Assembly: GCF_001939045.1 (NCBI RefSeq)
Contig: NZ_MKIM01000028.1
Span: 310,001-374,000 of the forward strand
Source of the DNA: Rhizobium oryziradicis
GTDB taxonomy: Bacteria > Pseudomonadota > Alphaproteobacteria > Rhizobiales > Rhizobiaceae
DNA length: 64,000 nucleotides
Direction of reading: 5' to 3'
Shown: in pieces, positions 16,673 through 26,254 of the stretch
How the letters are laid out: each line of letters begins with the position of its first letter
Position numbering within the stretch: the first letter of the stretch is position 1
Program-made: the position numbers and the translations under genes
Notes under the pieces: model-generated
The model's database searches: none
Told to the model about the DNA's origin: nothing
What the model saw: the letters and a program-made list of their open reading frames with translations, nothing else

Positions 16673-17062
16673 ATGGGCAAGGCAAAAGCCGAACGCCGGT
16701 TGCAGGATAATGAGGCGCAAGCAGTTGCGCGTACACTCCGCGTCAGCCCTCAGAAGCTCAACCTGGTTGCAGCTATGATCCGTGGCAAAAAGGTCGACCG
16801 GGCTCTGGCCGACCTCGAGTTCTCGCGCAAGCGTATTGCAGGCACCGTAAAGAAGACTCTCGAGTCCGCTATTGCGAATGCTGAGAACAACCACGACCTC
16901 GACGTCGATCAGCTGATCGTTGCAGAGGCCTATGTTGGTAAATCGATCACCATGAAGCGTTTCCACGCTCGTGGCCGCGGCCGCGCATCGCGCATTGAAA
17001 AGCCGTTCGCACACTTGACGATTGTTGTGCGCGAAGTCGAAGCCAAAGTGGAGGCTGCATAA
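16673..17062 (+). CDS. rplV: 50S ribosomal protein L22
   Basis: 129-aa L22, a 23S rRNA-binding protein whose beta-hairpin ([17 protein letters not shown], about residues 98-114) lines the exit tunnel. The hairpin has no deletion of the type linked to macrolide resistance. Its stop shares one base with the rpsC start, a translational coupling arrangement. Confidence 0.99.
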   Translation: MGKAKAERRLQDNEAQAVARTLRVSPQKLNLVAAMIRGKKVDRALADLEFSRKRIAGTVKKTLESAIANAENNHDLDVDQLIVAEAYVGKSITMKRFHARGRGRASRIEKPFAHLTIVVREVEAKVEAA

Positions 17063-17775
17063 TGGGTCAGAAAATCAATCCAATCGGTTTCCGCCTGGGC
17101 ATTAATCGCACCTGGGATAGCCGTTGGTTCGCCGACAACGCTGAATACGGTCAGTTGTTGCACGAAGATCTCAAGATCCGTGCCTACATCATGGCTGAAT
17201 TGAAGCAGGCTGGTATTGCCAAGGTGGTTATCGAGCGTCCGCACAAGAAGTGCCGCGTCACGATCCACTCGGCTCGTCCTGGTTTGATCATCGGCAAAAA
17301 GGGTGCGGACATCGAAAAGCTTCGCAAGAAGCTTTCCGAAATGACCAATTCTGAAACGCACCTCAACATCGTTGAAGTTCGTAAGCCAGAAATCGATGCT
17401 ACGCTGGTCGCTCAGTCGATCGCCCAGCAGCTCGAGCGCCGTATTGCTTTCCGTCGCGCCATGAAGCGCTCCGTTCAGTCGGCAATGCGTCTGGGTGCTG
17501 AAGGCATCAAGATCACTTGCGCCGGCCGTCTCGGTGGTGCCGAAATCGCTCGTACGGAATGGTACCGCGAAGGTCGCGTTCCACTTCACACGCTGCGTGC
17601 GGATATCGATTACGGTGTAGCAGAAGCTACAACCGCATATGGTATTTGCGGCATCAAGGTTTGGATCTTCAAGGGCGAAATCCTTGAGCACGATCCAATG
17701 GCTTCCGAGCGTCGCGCTCTGGAAGGTGACGCCCAAGGTAGCAGCACCAACAACCGCCGCCGCGAGAACGCGTAA
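17062..17775 (+). CDS. rpsC: 30S ribosomal protein S3
   Basis: 237-aa S3, which forms part of the mRNA entry channel and helicase site. It starts [14 protein letters not shown]; the KH domain holds the [15 protein letters not shown] loop (about residues 73-87). The C-terminus is extended and basic, as in other alphaproteobacteria. One-base overlap with rplV; 36 bp to rplP. Confidence 0.99.
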   Translation: MGQKINPIGFRLGINRTWDSRWFADNAEYGQLLHEDLKIRAYIMAELKQAGIAKVVIERPHKKCRVTIHSARPGLIIGKKGADIEKLRKKLSEMTNSETHLNIVEVRKPEIDATLVAQSIAQQLERRIAFRRAMKRSVQSAMRLGAEGIKITCAGRLGGAEIARTEWYREGRVPLHTLRADIDYGVAEATTAYGICGIKVWIFKGEILEHDPMASERRALEGDAQGSSTNNRRRENA

Positions 17776-17811
17776 TTGGCGCCGCGTGGCAGAAAGTTTG
17801 GAGAATAGAAA

Positions 17812-18225
17812 ATGTTGCAACCAAAGCGTACCAAGTATCGCAAGCAGTTCAAGGGACGCATCAAGGGCGTTGCCAAGGGCGGTTTCGACCTGGCGTTCGG
17901 TGAATTCGGCCTGAAGGCTCTTGAGCCTAACCGCGTCAATGCTCGTGAAATCGAAGCGGCTCGCCGCGCGATCACACGTTATATGAAGCGCGCAGGTCGC
18001 GTGTGGATCCGGGTATTCCCCGATGTTCCAGTAACAGCAAAGCCTACCGAAGTCCGTATGGGTAAAGGTAAGGGTTCTGTTGAGTACTGGGCATGCAAGG
18101 TCAAGCCCGGCCGTATGATGTTCGAGATCGACGGTGTTTCCGAGGAGATCGCCCGCGAGGCGCTTCGTCTCGGTTCGGCCAAGCTCTCGGTCAAGACGCG
18201 CTTCGTACAGCGCATTGCAGAGTGA
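17812..18225 (+). CDS. rplP: 50S ribosomal protein L16
   Basis: 137-aa L16, which binds near the A-site tRNA elbow and completes the peptidyl transferase region. It starts [16 protein letters not shown] and contains the usual [16 protein letters not shown] stretch. 11 bp before rpmC. Confidence 0.99.
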   Translation: MLQPKRTKYRKQFKGRIKGVAKGGFDLAFGEFGLKALEPNRVNAREIEAARRAITRYMKRAGRVWIRVFPDVPVTAKPTEVRMGKGKGSVEYWACKVKPGRMMFEIDGVSEEIAREALRLGSAKLSVKTRFVQRIAE

Positions 18226-18236
18226 GGGATCAAGCC

Positions 18237-18437
18237 ATGAAAGCCGCAGATGTTCGCGCCATGAGCGCTGATCAATTGAAGGACGAGCTTGCCAATCTGA
18301 AGAAGGAGCAGTTTAACCTGCGCTTTCAAAAGGCGACTGGCCAGCTTGAAAAGTCCTCGCGTGTTAACGAAGTTCGCAAGGACATCGCTCGCGTGAAAAC
18401 CATTGCCCGCCAGAAGGCGGCAGAAGCCAAGGCCTAA
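18237..18437 (+). CDS. rpmC: 50S ribosomal protein L29
   Basis: 66-aa L29, a two-helix protein next to L23 at the tunnel exit. The ATG at 18237 gives [18 protein letters not shown], the family N-terminus; a longer in-frame reading upstream overlaps rplP and is rejected. The helical hairpin [13 protein letters not shown] is conserved. Confidence 0.98.
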   Translation: MKAADVRAMSADQLKDELANLKKEQFNLRFQKATGQLEKSSRVNEVRKDIARVKTIARQKAAEAKA

Positions 18438-18450
18438 AGGAACAGAAAAT

Positions 18451-18687
18451 ATGCCTAAACGCATTCTGCAGGGCGTCGTCGTCAGCGACAAGAACGACAA
18501 GACTGTTGTGGTCCGGGTTGAGCGTCGATTCGCTCACCCACTGCTCCAGAAGACAGTTCGTCGTTCTAAGAAGTACAAGGCTCACGACGAGACCAACCAA
18601 TACAAGACCGGTGACATGGTTTCCATTCAGGAATGTGCACCGATTTCCAAGGATAAGTGCTGGACGGTTATCTCCGCCCAGGCTTAA
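18451..18687 (+). CDS. rpsQ: 30S ribosomal protein S17
   Basis: 78-aa S17, an OB-fold 16S rRNA-binding assembly protein. The ATG at 18451 (after AAAGGAACAG) gives [18 protein letters not shown]. It is the last gene before an unusual 235-bp gap containing two terminator-like hairpins, after which rplN starts. Confidence 0.98.
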   Translation: MPKRILQGVVVSDKNDKTVVVRVERRFAHPLLQKTVRRSKKYKAHDETNQYKTGDMVSIQECAPISKDKCWTVISAQA

Positions 18688-18699
18688 TTTACAGAGAAA

Positions 18700-18725
18700 T
18701 GGGAAAGGCTCTTGCGCCTTTCCCA
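18700..18725 (+). terminator. First hairpin after rpsQ, terminator-like
   Basis: A 9-bp perfect stem (18700-18708 with 18717-18725) and an eight-base loop lie 12 bp after the rpsQ stop. There is no clear T-run, so it may act as an attenuator or stability element. Confidence 0.55.
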
Positions 18726-18754
18726 GAAATCTGTATGAAGCACCACAACGGCGC

Positions 18755-18787
18755 AAGAACGCTCCACTGCGAGCGTTCTTTTGCTTT
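18755..18787 (+). terminator. Strong terminator-like hairpin inside the S10-spc gene cluster
   Basis: A perfect 10-bp stem (18755-18764 with 18771-18780) with a CACTGC loop is followed directly by TTGCTTT. It stands between rpsQ and rplN, where the ribosomal cluster is usually read through. Partial termination would lower expression of the spc genes, or a new promoter must lie in 18790-18920. Confidence 0.7.
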
Positions 18788-18922
18788 GAGCGCAGGGAAG
18801 GTCCTCTAGAGGAAACCACCTTTGCAAGATCCTCCTCCGCTCGAAAATTGAGAAAAATCCATAAGCCGGAATAGGGGGCCAGTTCGCCCAACCGTTCCGG
18901 TCTAACGAAAAGGCGACCTGAC

Positions 18923-19291
18923 ATGATTCAGATGCAGACTAACCTCGACGTTGCCGACAATTCCGGCGCACGTCGTGTCATGTGCATCAAGGTGCTGGGC
19001 GGCTCCAAGCGTAAATACGCTTCGGTGGGCGACATTATCGTCGTTTCCATCAAGGAAGCTATTCCGCGTGGCCGCGTTAAGAAGGGTGACGTGATGAAAG
19101 CGGTTGTTGTGCGTACCGCTAAAGACATCCGTCGCGCCGACGGCAGCGTCATCCGCTTCGATAACAACGCAGCAGTTCTTATCGACAATAAAAAAGAGCC
19201 TATCGGTAGCCGTATCTTCGGACCGGTTCCGCGCGAACTTCGTGCTAAGAACCACATGAAGATCATCTCGTTGGCTCCGGAAGTTCTTTAA
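18923..19291 (+). CDS. rplN: 50S ribosomal protein L14
   Basis: 122-aa L14, an intersubunit-bridge protein and binding site of the silencing factor RsfS. Typical start [18 protein letters not shown] and the conserved [18 protein letters not shown] core. It is the first gene of the spc block and is separated from rpsQ by the hairpin-bearing 235-bp gap. Confidence 0.99.
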   Translation: MIQMQTNLDVADNSGARRVMCIKVLGGSKRKYASVGDIIVVSIKEAIPRGRVKKGDVMKAVVVRTAKDIRRADGSVIRFDNNAAVLIDNKKEPIGSRIFGPVPRELRAKNHMKIISLAPEVL

Positions 19292-19304
19292 AGGAGCGAT
19301 GACG

Positions 19305-19613
19305 ATGCAAAAGATTCGTAAGGGCGACAAGGTCGTCGTACTGACCGGTAAGGACAAGGGTCGTTCCGGTGAAGTTATTCAGGTGATGCCAAAGGAAGAC
19401 CGTGCGGTCGTCAAGGGTATTAATGTTGTCAAGCGCCACCAGCGCCAGACGCAGACCCAAGAAGCTGGCATTGTTAACAAGGAAGCGTCTATGCACCTTT
19501 CCAACCTTGCTATCGTTGACAAGGACGGCAAGCCGACTCGCGTTGGTTTCGCTGTCGTTGACGGCAAGAAGGTTCGTGTTGCGAAGCGTTCGGGAGAAGT
19601 GATCGATGGCTGA
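19305..19613 (+). CDS. rplX: 50S ribosomal protein L24
   Basis: 102-aa L24, an assembly initiator with an N-terminal KOW motif ([17 protein letters not shown]). Two in-frame ATG codons lie close together. AAGGAG at 19291-19296 is correctly spaced for the second (19305), which also matches the family start MQKIRKGD. It overlaps rplE by eight bases. Confidence 0.97.
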   Translation: MQKIRKGDKVVVLTGKDKGRSGEVIQVMPKEDRAVVKGINVVKRHQRQTQTQEAGIVNKEASMHLSNLAIVDKDGKPTRVGFAVVDGKKVRVAKRSGEVIDG

Positions 19614-20163
19614 GATCAAGTATGAGCCCCGGCTCAAGGTAGAATACGTATCCCGTATTCGTCAGGCCATGCAGGAGCAGTTCTCCTACGCAAACGAGAT
19701 GCAGATCCCGAAGATCACCAAGGTTGTTATCAACATGGGCGTGGGTGAGGCGACTGCCGATTCCAAGAAGCCTTCTGTTGCTGCAGCTGACTTGGCAGCC
19801 ATTGCCGGTCAGAAGCCTGTGATCACCAAGGCTCGTAACTCTATCGCTGGCTTTAAGGTCCGCGAAGGCATGCCGATCGGCGCAAAGGTAACACTTCGCG
19901 GCGCACGCATGTATGAATTCCTGGATCGCTTGACCAACATCGCGCTTCCGCGCGTTCGCGACTTTCGTGGTCTGAACCCGAAAAGCTTTGACGGCCGTGG
20001 TAACTTCGCCATGGGCATCAAGGAGCACATTGTGTTCCCAGAGGTCAACTACGATAAAGTTGATCAGATGTGGGGCATGGATATCATCGTTTGCACGACG
20101 GCACCAACGGACGACGAAGCACGGGCTCTTCTGAAAGAGTTCAACTTCCCGTTCCGCGCATAA
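19606..20163 (+). CDS. rplE: 50S ribosomal protein L5
   Basis: 185-aa L5, which binds 5S rRNA and contacts the P-site tRNA. It contains the expected [16 protein letters not shown] segment and a conserved C-terminal [19 protein letters not shown]. The start lies inside the end of rplX (eight-base overlap); rpsN follows after 33 bp. Confidence 0.99.
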   Translation: MAEIKYEPRLKVEYVSRIRQAMQEQFSYANEMQIPKITKVVINMGVGEATADSKKPSVAAADLAAIAGQKPVITKARNSIAGFKVREGMPIGAKVTLRGARMYEFLDRLTNIALPRVRDFRGLNPKSFDGRGNFAMGIKEHIVFPEVNYDKVDQMWGMDIIVCTTAPTDDEARALLKEFNFPFRA

Positions 20164-20196
20164 CCGTAACGACAAGCGTAGAAGAGGAACTTCGAT

Positions 20197-20502
20197 ATGG
20201 CGAAGACAAGCGCAGTTGAAAAGAACAAGCGCCGCCGCAAGACAGTTGCCCATCAGGCCGGCAAGCGCGCCGAACTGAAGGCAATTATCATGAACCAGTC
20301 CCTTTCGATTGAGGAACGGTTCAAGGCAACCCTCAAGCTGGCAGAAATGCCGCGCGATGGCTCCAAGACCCGCATTCGTAACCGTTGCGAAGTCACCGGC
20401 CGTCCACGGGCATTCTATCGTAAGCTCAAGATGTCGCGTATTGCGCTTCGTGAGCTTGGCAATTCCGGCAAGGTGCCGGGCATTGTTAAGTCGAGCTGGT
20501 AA
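20197..20502 (+). CDS. rpsN: 30S ribosomal protein S14
   Basis: 101-aa S14 of the long, zinc-free type: the CxxC pairs of the short S14 form are absent. The C-terminal block [19 protein letters not shown] is intact. It sits in the 30S head close to S3 and S10. Normal spc operon position between rplE and rpsH. Confidence 0.99.
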   Translation: MAKTSAVEKNKRRRKTVAHQAGKRAELKAIIMNQSLSIEERFKATLKLAEMPRDGSKTRIRNRCEVTGRPRAFYRKLKMSRIALRELGNSGKVPGIVKSSW

Positions 20503-20514
20503 GGAGACGGGCAA

Positions 20515-20913
20515 ATGACGATGACTGATCCGTTGGGCGATATGCTCACCCGTATCCGGAATGGTGCCGCTCGCCGTAAGGCTTCTGTGGTTACTCCGGC
20601 TTCCAAGCTGCGTGCGCGCGTTCTGGATGTCCTGCAAGCTGAAGGCTACATTCGTGGCTATTCGGAAATCGATCATGGTAACGGCAAGTCCGAGATCACG
20701 ATTGAATTGAAGTATTATGAAGGTGCGTCGGTGATCCGTGAGATCGGCCGTGTATCTAAGCCGGGCCGCCGAGTTTATGTATCGGTTAAGTCCATTCCGC
20801 AGGTCGCGAACGGCCTCGGCATTACGATCCTTTCGACTCCGAAGGGCGTTATGGCCGATCACCAGGCTCGTGAACAGAATGTTGGTGGCGAGGTTCTCTG
20901 CTCTGTCTTCTAA
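20515..20913 (+). CDS. rpsH: 30S ribosomal protein S8
   Basis: 132-aa S8, a primary 16S rRNA central-domain binder and, in E. coli, the translational repressor of the spc operon. Start [17 protein letters not shown]; conserved C-terminal [15 protein letters not shown] and STPKGVMAD stretches. AAGGAG precedes the first ATG. Confidence 0.98.
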   Translation: MTMTDPLGDMLTRIRNGAARRKASVVTPASKLRARVLDVLQAEGYIRGYSEIDHGNGKSEITIELKYYEGASVIREIGRVSKPGRRVYVSVKSIPQVANGLGITILSTPKGVMADHQAREQNVGGEVLCSVF

Positions 20914-20955
20914 GACAGCGCGGAGATCTCCCTAGCGAACAGACAGGATATAAAC

Positions 20956-21489
20956 ATGTCTCGTATCGGTAAAAAGCCCGTTCAGGTTCCTGCAGGAATC
21001 ACGGCCACTGTTGATGGCCAAAAAGTGACTGCAAAGGGCCCTAAAGGCGAACTTTTCTTCGTCGCAAATGACGAAATCTCTGTTGCTCTGGAAGACAACG
21101 CTGTTGTTGTAAAGCCAGTCAACGACTCTAAGGATGCTCGTTCAAAGTGGGGCATGTCCCGCACGATGATCGAAAACATCTTCAAGGGTGTTAAGGATGG
21201 CTTCGAGCGCAAGCTTGAAATCAACGGCGTTGGTTACCGCGCGTCGCTTCAGGGCAAGAACCTGCAGCTGGCTCTCGGTTTCTCTCATGACGTTGTGTAT
21301 GAGCCACCGGTTGGTGTTACCATTGCCGTTCCTAAGCCGACGGAAATCGTGATCACGGGGATCAACAAGCAGCAGGTCGGTCAGGTCGCTGCTGAGATCC
21401 GCGAATATCGCGGTCCTGAGCCTTACAAGGGCAAGGGCGTCAAGTATGCCGAAGAGCGGATTATCCGCAAAGAAGGCAAGAAGAAGTAA
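20956..21489 (+). CDS. rplF: 50S ribosomal protein L6
   Basis: 177-aa L6, made of two related domains, near the GTPase-associated centre. The N-terminus [15 protein letters not shown] and the C-terminal signature [14 protein letters not shown] (about residues 155-168) are conserved. Spc operon, 42 bp after rpsH and 12 bp before rplR. Confidence 0.99.
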   Translation: MSRIGKKPVQVPAGITATVDGQKVTAKGPKGELFFVANDEISVALEDNAVVVKPVNDSKDARSKWGMSRTMIENIFKGVKDGFERKLEINGVGYRASLQGKNLQLALGFSHDVVYEPPVGVTIAVPKPTEIVITGINKQQVGQVAAEIREYRGPEPYKGKGVKYAEERIIRKEGKKK

Positions 21490-21501
21490 GGAACGCGCGA
21501 A

Positions 21502-21864
21502 ATGGCAAGCAGAAAAGAAGCACTTGTACGTCGTGCGAACCGTGTACGGCGTCAGATCAAAGCGGTGGCCAATGGCCGTCCGCGTCTGTCGGTACATCGC
21601 TCTTCGAAGAACATCTACGTTCAGGTTATCGACGACGTGGCTGGCCGCACTTTGGCCGCTGCATCGACGCTGGACGCAGGTTTGCGTTCTTCGCTCAAGA
21701 CCGGTGCTGACACTGCGGCAGCTGCCGCTGTTGGCAAGTTGGTTGCCGAGCGTGCGGTTAACGCTGGTGTGAAGGAAGTGGTCTTCGACCGCGGTGCCTT
21801 CATTTATCACGGCCGCATCAAAGCATTGGCCGAAGCCGCTCGCGAAGGCGGTCTTTCGTTCTAA
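21502..21864 (+). CDS. rplR: 50S ribosomal protein L18
   Basis: 120-aa L18, which binds 5S rRNA together with L5. It has the typical [21 protein letters not shown] segment and a C-terminal [24 protein letters not shown]. It is followed by a 156-bp gap with a terminator-like hairpin before rpsE. Confidence 0.99.
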   Translation: MASRKEALVRRANRVRRQIKAVANGRPRLSVHRSSKNIYVQVIDDVAGRTLAAASTLDAGLRSSLKTGADTAAAAAVGKLVAERAVNAGVKEVVFDRGAFIYHGRIKALAEAAREGGLSF

Positions 21865-21870
21865 TGAATT

Positions 21871-21913
21871 GCCGCCCGGGTTTACTCGGGCGGCTTTCCG
21901 GCTTTTTAGCCGG
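21871..21913 (+). terminator. Double hairpin between rplR and rpsE
   Basis: The stem 21871-21878 with 21887-21894 is followed by TTT and then a second perfect 6-bp hairpin (21898-21903 with 21908-21913) around a T-rich loop. Its position seven bases after the rplR stop is typical of a terminator, but the operon continues into rpsE, so it is more likely an attenuator or partial terminator. Confidence 0.55.
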
Positions 21914-22020
21914 TCACCCGGACGTCGCCCCGGCCCGATATGGCTTACCCCAAACAGGGCAGGGCGGACATATATTGTAATCTGCCGATTGCACCCGGAA
22001 AAGAAAAAAGGAAAAGGACA

Positions 22021-22590
22021 ATGGCACAAGAAAAGCGTGGTTCGCGGGACGACCGTCAGAACCGTGAAGAGCGCGATAGCGAATTCGTCGACAAGTTGGT
22101 CGCGATCAATCGCGTAGCGAAAGTTGTTAAGGGCGGCCGTCGTTTCGGCTTTGCTGCTCTCGTTGTTGTTGGCGACCAGAAGGGCCGCGTTGGCTTTGGT
22201 CACGGCAAGGCTCGTGAAGTTCCAGAAGCAATCCGCAAGGCAACAGAAGCTGCCAAGCGCGAATTGATTTTCGTTCCCCTGCGTGACGGCCGTACCCTTC
22301 ACCACGATGTGAACGGTCGCCATGGCGCTGGTAAGGTTCTTCTGCGTTCCGCAAAGGCTGGTACCGGTATCATCGCCGGCGGTCCAATGCGCGCTGTTTT
22401 CGAAACACTCGGCATGCACGACGTTGTTGCAAAGTCGACTGGTTCCTCGAACCCATACAACATGGTTCGTGCAACATTTGACGCTTTGAAGCACCAGGTT
22501 CATCCAAAGGACGTCGCTTCTCAGCGTGGTCTGAAGTATGCGACCCTGCAGGCCCGTCGTGCCGCTTCCGGCAACGGTTCTGAAGAATAA
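22021..22590 (+). CDS. rpsE: 30S ribosomal protein S5
   Basis: 189-aa S5, important for decoding accuracy and mRNA unwinding. ATG at 22021 (after AAAAGGAAAAGGAC) gives [11 protein letters not shown]; an in-frame extension to 21940 is not family-like. The dsRNA-binding fold region with [18 protein letters not shown], the loop linked to spectinomycin resistance, is unaltered as far as I can judge. Confidence 0.98.
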   Translation: MAQEKRGSRDDRQNREERDSEFVDKLVAINRVAKVVKGGRRFGFAALVVVGDQKGRVGFGHGKAREVPEAIRKATEAAKRELIFVPLRDGRTLHHDVNGRHGAGKVLLRSAKAGTGIIAGGPMRAVFETLGMHDVVAKSTGSSNPYNMVRATFDALKHQVHPKDVASQRGLKYATLQARRAASGNGSEE

Positions 22591-22601
22591 GGAGCTGAAA
22601 A

Positions 22602-22802
22602 ATGGCCAAGAACACTGAAGCCAAGACGATCACGATCGAACAGATCGGCTCGCCTATTCGCCGCCCGGCTGTACAGCGCCAGACGCTCGTCGGCTTGGGC
22701 CTCAACAAGATGCATCGGGTCCGCACGTTGGAAGATACTCCTTCGGTTCGTGGCATGATCCGTGCTGTCCAGCATCTCGTTCGCGTCGTCGAAGAGAAGT
22801 GA
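22602..22802 (+). CDS. rpmD: 50S ribosomal protein L30
   Basis: 66-aa L30, a small peripheral 50S protein. Core [31 protein letters not shown] strand-helix order is complete. It lies 11 bp after rpsE and 16 bp before rplO, with GGAG ahead of its ATG. Confidence 0.98.
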   Translation: MAKNTEAKTITIEQIGSPIRRPAVQRQTLVGLGLNKMHRVRTLEDTPSVRGMIRAVQHLVRVVEEK

Positions 22803-22818
22803 GACGGGGGAATTTGTC

Positions 22819-23298
22819 ATGAAACTGAATGAAATTAAAGACAACGAAGGCTCCAGCAAGAACCGTATCCGCGTAGGTCGTGGTATCGGTTCCGGCAAGG
22901 GCAAGACCGGTGGTCGCGGCGTCAAGGGTCAGAAGGCTCGTTCCGGCGTTGCTGTGAACGGTTTTGAAGGCGGTCAGATGCCAATCTACCGACGTCTGCC
23001 TAAGCGCGGCTTCAACAATATCTTCGCATCTGAATTCACTACCGTGTCGGTTGGTCGTCTTCAGCAGGCGATTGATGCTGGCAAGCTTGATGCGACTGCA
23101 ACGATTGATGTTGCTGCGTTGAAGGCTGCTGGTGTGATTCGTCGCATCAAGGACGGCGTTCGCATTCTTGCTGACGGCGAATTGACAGCGAAAGTGACGC
23201 TGGAAGTTGCTGGTGCCTCCAAGCCTGCGATCGAAAAGATCGAAAAGGCTGGCGGTTCGCTCAAGTTGTTGGGCGTTAAGGCTGAAGCAGCTGAATAA
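22819..23298 (+). CDS. rplO: 50S ribosomal protein L15
   Basis: 159-aa L15. The glycine-rich N-terminal segment ([21 protein letters not shown], about residues 19-39) that threads into 23S rRNA is complete. ATG at 22819 follows a GGGGG stretch; the earlier in-frame reading overlaps rpmD and is rejected. A strong terminator follows at 23310. Confidence 0.98.
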   Translation: MKLNEIKDNEGSSKNRIRVGRGIGSGKGKTGGRGVKGQKARSGVAVNGFEGGQMPIYRRLPKRGFNNIFASEFTTVSVGRLQQAIDAGKLDATATIDVAALKAAGVIRRIKDGVRILADGELTAKVTLEVAGASKPAIEKIEKAGGSLKLLGVKAEAAE

Positions 23299-23309
23299 TT
23301 GATGAATAT

Positions 23310-23346
23310 AATCGCCCGGGGTGCTTCACACCGGGCGATTTTTCTC
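23310..23346 (+). terminator. Intrinsic terminator between rplO and secY
   Basis: A 10-bp GC-rich stem (23310-23319 with 23331-23340) is followed by a run of Ts. It suggests that secY-adk has its own promoter in the remaining gap of about 190 bp, or is expressed by read-through. Confidence 0.8.
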
Positions 23347-23536
23347 CCATATGTGTGCCTCGCGACCCATGGATGGAATAAGTCCGTCTTCCGGGAGATT
23401 TCGGAAAACTGAGGGTGAGGCTTTGAGTTGATTTTGAAACTCTGCATCGCTCCGTTTTCGTCAAGAAAATAAGTAATTTTACCTTCGGTGTTCCCATAAA
23501 GAATCGGGCACCTGATGGGGTGAAGCGGAGAATTTG

Positions 23537-24877
23537 ATGGCTTCTGCAGCGGAACAATTGGCCTCGAACCTGAACTTTTCTACCTTTGCTAAGGCAGAGG
23601 ATCTGAAAAAGCGTATTTGGTTCACGTTGGCCGCCCTTCTTGTCTATCGTCTCGGAACGCACATTCCGCTGCCGGGACTGAACCCGGAAGCCTATGCCGC
23701 AGCCTTTAAAGGCCAGTCTGGCGGCATTCTCGGGCTATTCAACATGTTTTCGGGTGGTGCCGTGCAGCGCATGGCGATTTTTGCGCTCGGCATCATGCCT
23801 TATATTTCTGCATCAATTATTGTTCAGTTGATGACATCTGTGGTGCCTTCGCTCGAAAACCTCAAGAAAGAGGGCGAGCAGGGCCGCAAGATTATCAATC
23901 AGTATACGCGTTACGGCACTGTGTTGCTCGGCACGCTGCAAGCCTATGGCATTTCTGTTGGCCTTGAGCATGGAGCCGGTCTCGTCAACGATCCCGGTAT
24001 CTTTTTCCGCATTTCGACCGTTGTTACCCTGCTCGGTGGCACGATGTTCCTGATGTGGCTCGGTGAGCAAATTACGTCGCGCGGTATCGGCAATGGCATT
24101 TCGCTGATCATTTTCGCAGGTATTGCCGCTGGTCTGCCAACGGCGCTTGCGGGCACTCTTGAGCTTGGTCGCACCGGAGCATTGTCAACTGCCGCGATTC
24201 TGACAGTGATTGTTGTCGCGATTCTGGTCATTGCGCTGATCGTGTTTTTTGAACGCGCTCAACGACGCTTGCTCATCCAATATCCGAAGCGCCAGGTTGG
24301 CAATCGCATGTTCCAGGGCGACACATCGCATTTGCCACTGAAGCTGAACACCTCTGGCGTTATCCCGGCTATTTTTGCCAGCTCTCTGCTTTTGCTGCCT
24401 GCAACAGCGGCTGGCTTTACGGGCACATCAACTTTGCCAGCCTGGGCAACCAGCATTATCAGCGCGCTTGGTCATGGTCAGCCTGCCTATATGGTGCTTT
24501 ACGCGCTGTTGATCGGCTTCTTTGCATTTTTCTACACGGCGATTGTCTTTAATCCCAAGGACACTGCCGATAATCTTAAAAAGCACGGCGGGTTCATCCC
24601 GGGTATTCGTCCCGGTGATCGTACGGCGGAATATATCGATTATGTTCTCACACGTATAACCTTGGTTGGTGCGATTTACCTTGTATTCGTCTGTATCCTT
24701 CCCGAAATTTTGGTTTCCCAGACAGGGGTTCCCTTATCCCTTGGTGGTACATCGCTTTTGATTGTTGTCAGCGTGACCCTTGATACGGTAGCACAGATAC
24801 AGGGGCACTTGATTGCGCAGCAATACGAGGGGCTGATCAAGAAATCAAAGTTGCGTGGAGGGAAGAGGGGAAGATGA
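23537..24877 (+). CDS. secY: Protein translocase subunit SecY
   Basis: 446-aa SecY, the central channel of the Sec translocon in the inner membrane. Ten hydrophobic segments are visible. The N-terminal LKKRIWFTLAALLVYRLGTHIPLPG and the plug/pore-ring region (GGAVQRMAIFALGIMPYISASI) are typical. The ATG at 23537 is spaced six bases after GCGGAG; a TTG directly before it is also possible. The stop overlaps the adk start by four bases. Confidence 0.98.
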   Translation: MASAAEQLASNLNFSTFAKAEDLKKRIWFTLAALLVYRLGTHIPLPGLNPEAYAAAFKGQSGGILGLFNMFSGGAVQRMAIFALGIMPYISASIIVQLMTSVVPSLENLKKEGEQGRKIINQYTRYGTVLLGTLQAYGISVGLEHGAGLVNDPGIFFRISTVVTLLGGTMFLMWLGEQITSRGIGNGISLIIFAGIAAGLPTALAGTLELGRTGALSTAAILTVIVVAILVIALIVFFERAQRRLLIQYPKRQVGNRMFQGDTSHLPLKLNTSGVIPAIFASSLLLLPATAAGFTGTSTLPAWATSIISALGHGQPAYMVLYALLIGFFAFFYTAIVFNPKDTADNLKKHGGFIPGIRPGDRTAEYIDYVLTRITLVGAIYLVFVCILPEILVSQTGVPLSLGGTSLLIVVSVTLDTVAQIQGHLIAQQYEGLIKKSKLRGGKRGR

Positions 24878-25524
24878 GGTTAATTCTGTTAGGACCACCT
24901 GGGGCCGGGAAGGGCACCCAGGCGCAGAGAATTGTTGATAAGCACGGCATTCCTCAATTATCCACGGGTGACATGCTGCGCGCCGCTGTGGCCGCGCAGA
25001 CAGAGGTTGGCAAACGCGCGAAAGCGGTGATGGATTCGGGCAAGCTTGTGTCCGACGATATCGTCATTGCGATTGTTGCCGAGCGAATCGATCAGGCTGA
25101 CTGCGAAAACGGTTTTATTTTGGATGGTTTTCCCCGCACGTTGATTCAGGCGGATGCGACGGAAAAAATGCTGCATGCCAAGGGCATCGAGCTTTCGGCT
25201 GTTGTCGAAATCCGAGTCGAGGACGATATTCTCGCGGACCGAATCGCAGGCCGTTACACCTGCGCCAACTGTGGCGCGGGTTACCACGATGAGAACCTGA
25301 AGACACAGGTTCCTGGTGTCTGTGATAAATGTGGATCAACGCATTTCAAGCGTCGTCCCGACGACAATCGCGACACCGTCAAAACCCGATTGCAGGCCTA
25401 TTACAAGGAGACCTCTCCTTTGATTGGCTATTATTATGCAAAGGGCAAGCTGCGTTCTGTTGACGGCATGGCCGATATTGACAGCGTGACGGCAGAGATA
25501 GAAAACATTCTTTCCGGTCTTTAA
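24874..25524 (+). CDS. adk: Adenylate kinase, long type with a four-Cys LID
   Basis: 216-aa adenylate kinase (ATP + AMP to 2 ADP). The P-loop GPPGAGKGT is at residues 7-15 and the AMP-binding DGFPRT motif near residue 83. The LID domain is the long type and carries two CxxC pairs (CANC and CDKC), the zinc-binding form seen in many Gram-positive and some alphaproteobacterial enzymes. Four-base ATGA overlap with secY means coupled translation. A 227-bp gap follows before rpsM. Confidence 0.98.
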   Translation: MRLILLGPPGAGKGTQAQRIVDKHGIPQLSTGDMLRAAVAAQTEVGKRAKAVMDSGKLVSDDIVIAIVAERIDQADCENGFILDGFPRTLIQADATEKMLHAKGIELSAVVEIRVEDDILADRIAGRYTCANCGAGYHDENLKTQVPGVCDKCGSTHFKRRPDDNRDTVKTRLQAYYKETSPLIGYYYAKGKLRSVDGMADIDSVTAEIENILSGL

Positions 25525-25751
25525 TTCGATCGGGTTGAATTTCTTTTGCGGAACAGTTGCTTTTTGCCCCTGATTCCGTTAAACAGCGCGCCAACTCGCG
25601 ATAGTTCAGGGGTCGGCGCGTTCTTCCACTTTTGGGGACGGGGTCGGTCTTTTTGACTTGTTGAGAACCCAAATAAATCGGCGGCCTTAACATTGGCTGT
25701 CAAACGAGACACCACTTGCCGGATGGCAACTGGAACGCAAGGAGAATAGGC

Positions 25752-26120
25752 GTGGCACGTATCGCTGGCGTCAACATCCCAACAGCAAAGCGCGTTGTTA
25801 TCGCGCTGACCTATATTCATGGGATTGGTCCAAAGTTCGCGCAGGAAATCATGGACAAGGTTGGCCTTACGGCTGATCGTCGCGTCCATCAGCTCACCGA
25901 TGCTGAAGTTCTTGCAATTCGCGAAACTATCGACCGCGATTATCGCGTAGAAGGCGATCTTCGTCGCGAAACTTCAATGAACATCAAGCGTCTGATGGAC
26001 CTTGGCTGCTACCGCGGTCTTCGTCATCGTCGCGGCTTGCCAGTGCGCGGTCAGCGTACGCATACGAATGCTCGTACGCGTAAGGGCCCTGCCAAGGCGA
26101 TTGCTGGTAAGAAGAAGTAA
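25752..26120 (+). CDS. rpsM: 30S ribosomal protein S13
   Basis: 122-aa S13 of the 30S head, contacting the P-site tRNA and bridging to the 50S. The start is GTG at 25752 behind AAGGAG, giving the canonical (M)[18 protein letters not shown]. The C-terminal basic tail [25 protein letters not shown] region is intact. First gene of the alpha operon. Confidence 0.98.
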   Translation: MARIAGVNIPTAKRVVIALTYIHGIGPKFAQEIMDKVGLTADRRVHQLTDAEVLAIRETIDRDYRVEGDLRRETSMNIKRLMDLGCYRGLRHRRGLPVRGQRTHTNARTRKGPAKAIAGKKK

Positions 26121-26254
26121 TTTTCGCTTACAGGCGAATTGAAGGCTGGCGCGTCAGTGCCGGCCTTGTTGCAGTTAAGGGGTTGGCTTTATTGGTCTGC
26201 CCTGGTGGAGCCGCTGGTGTTACGGCGGTGAAGAGATCAACGAAAGGAAATTGA

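Noticed and set aside
23299..23536. rpmJ (L36) or another small ribosomal gene near secY
   Set aside because: No short basic frame with the L36 cysteine/histidine pattern exists here or after secY; Rhizobiales usually carry rpmJ elsewhere.
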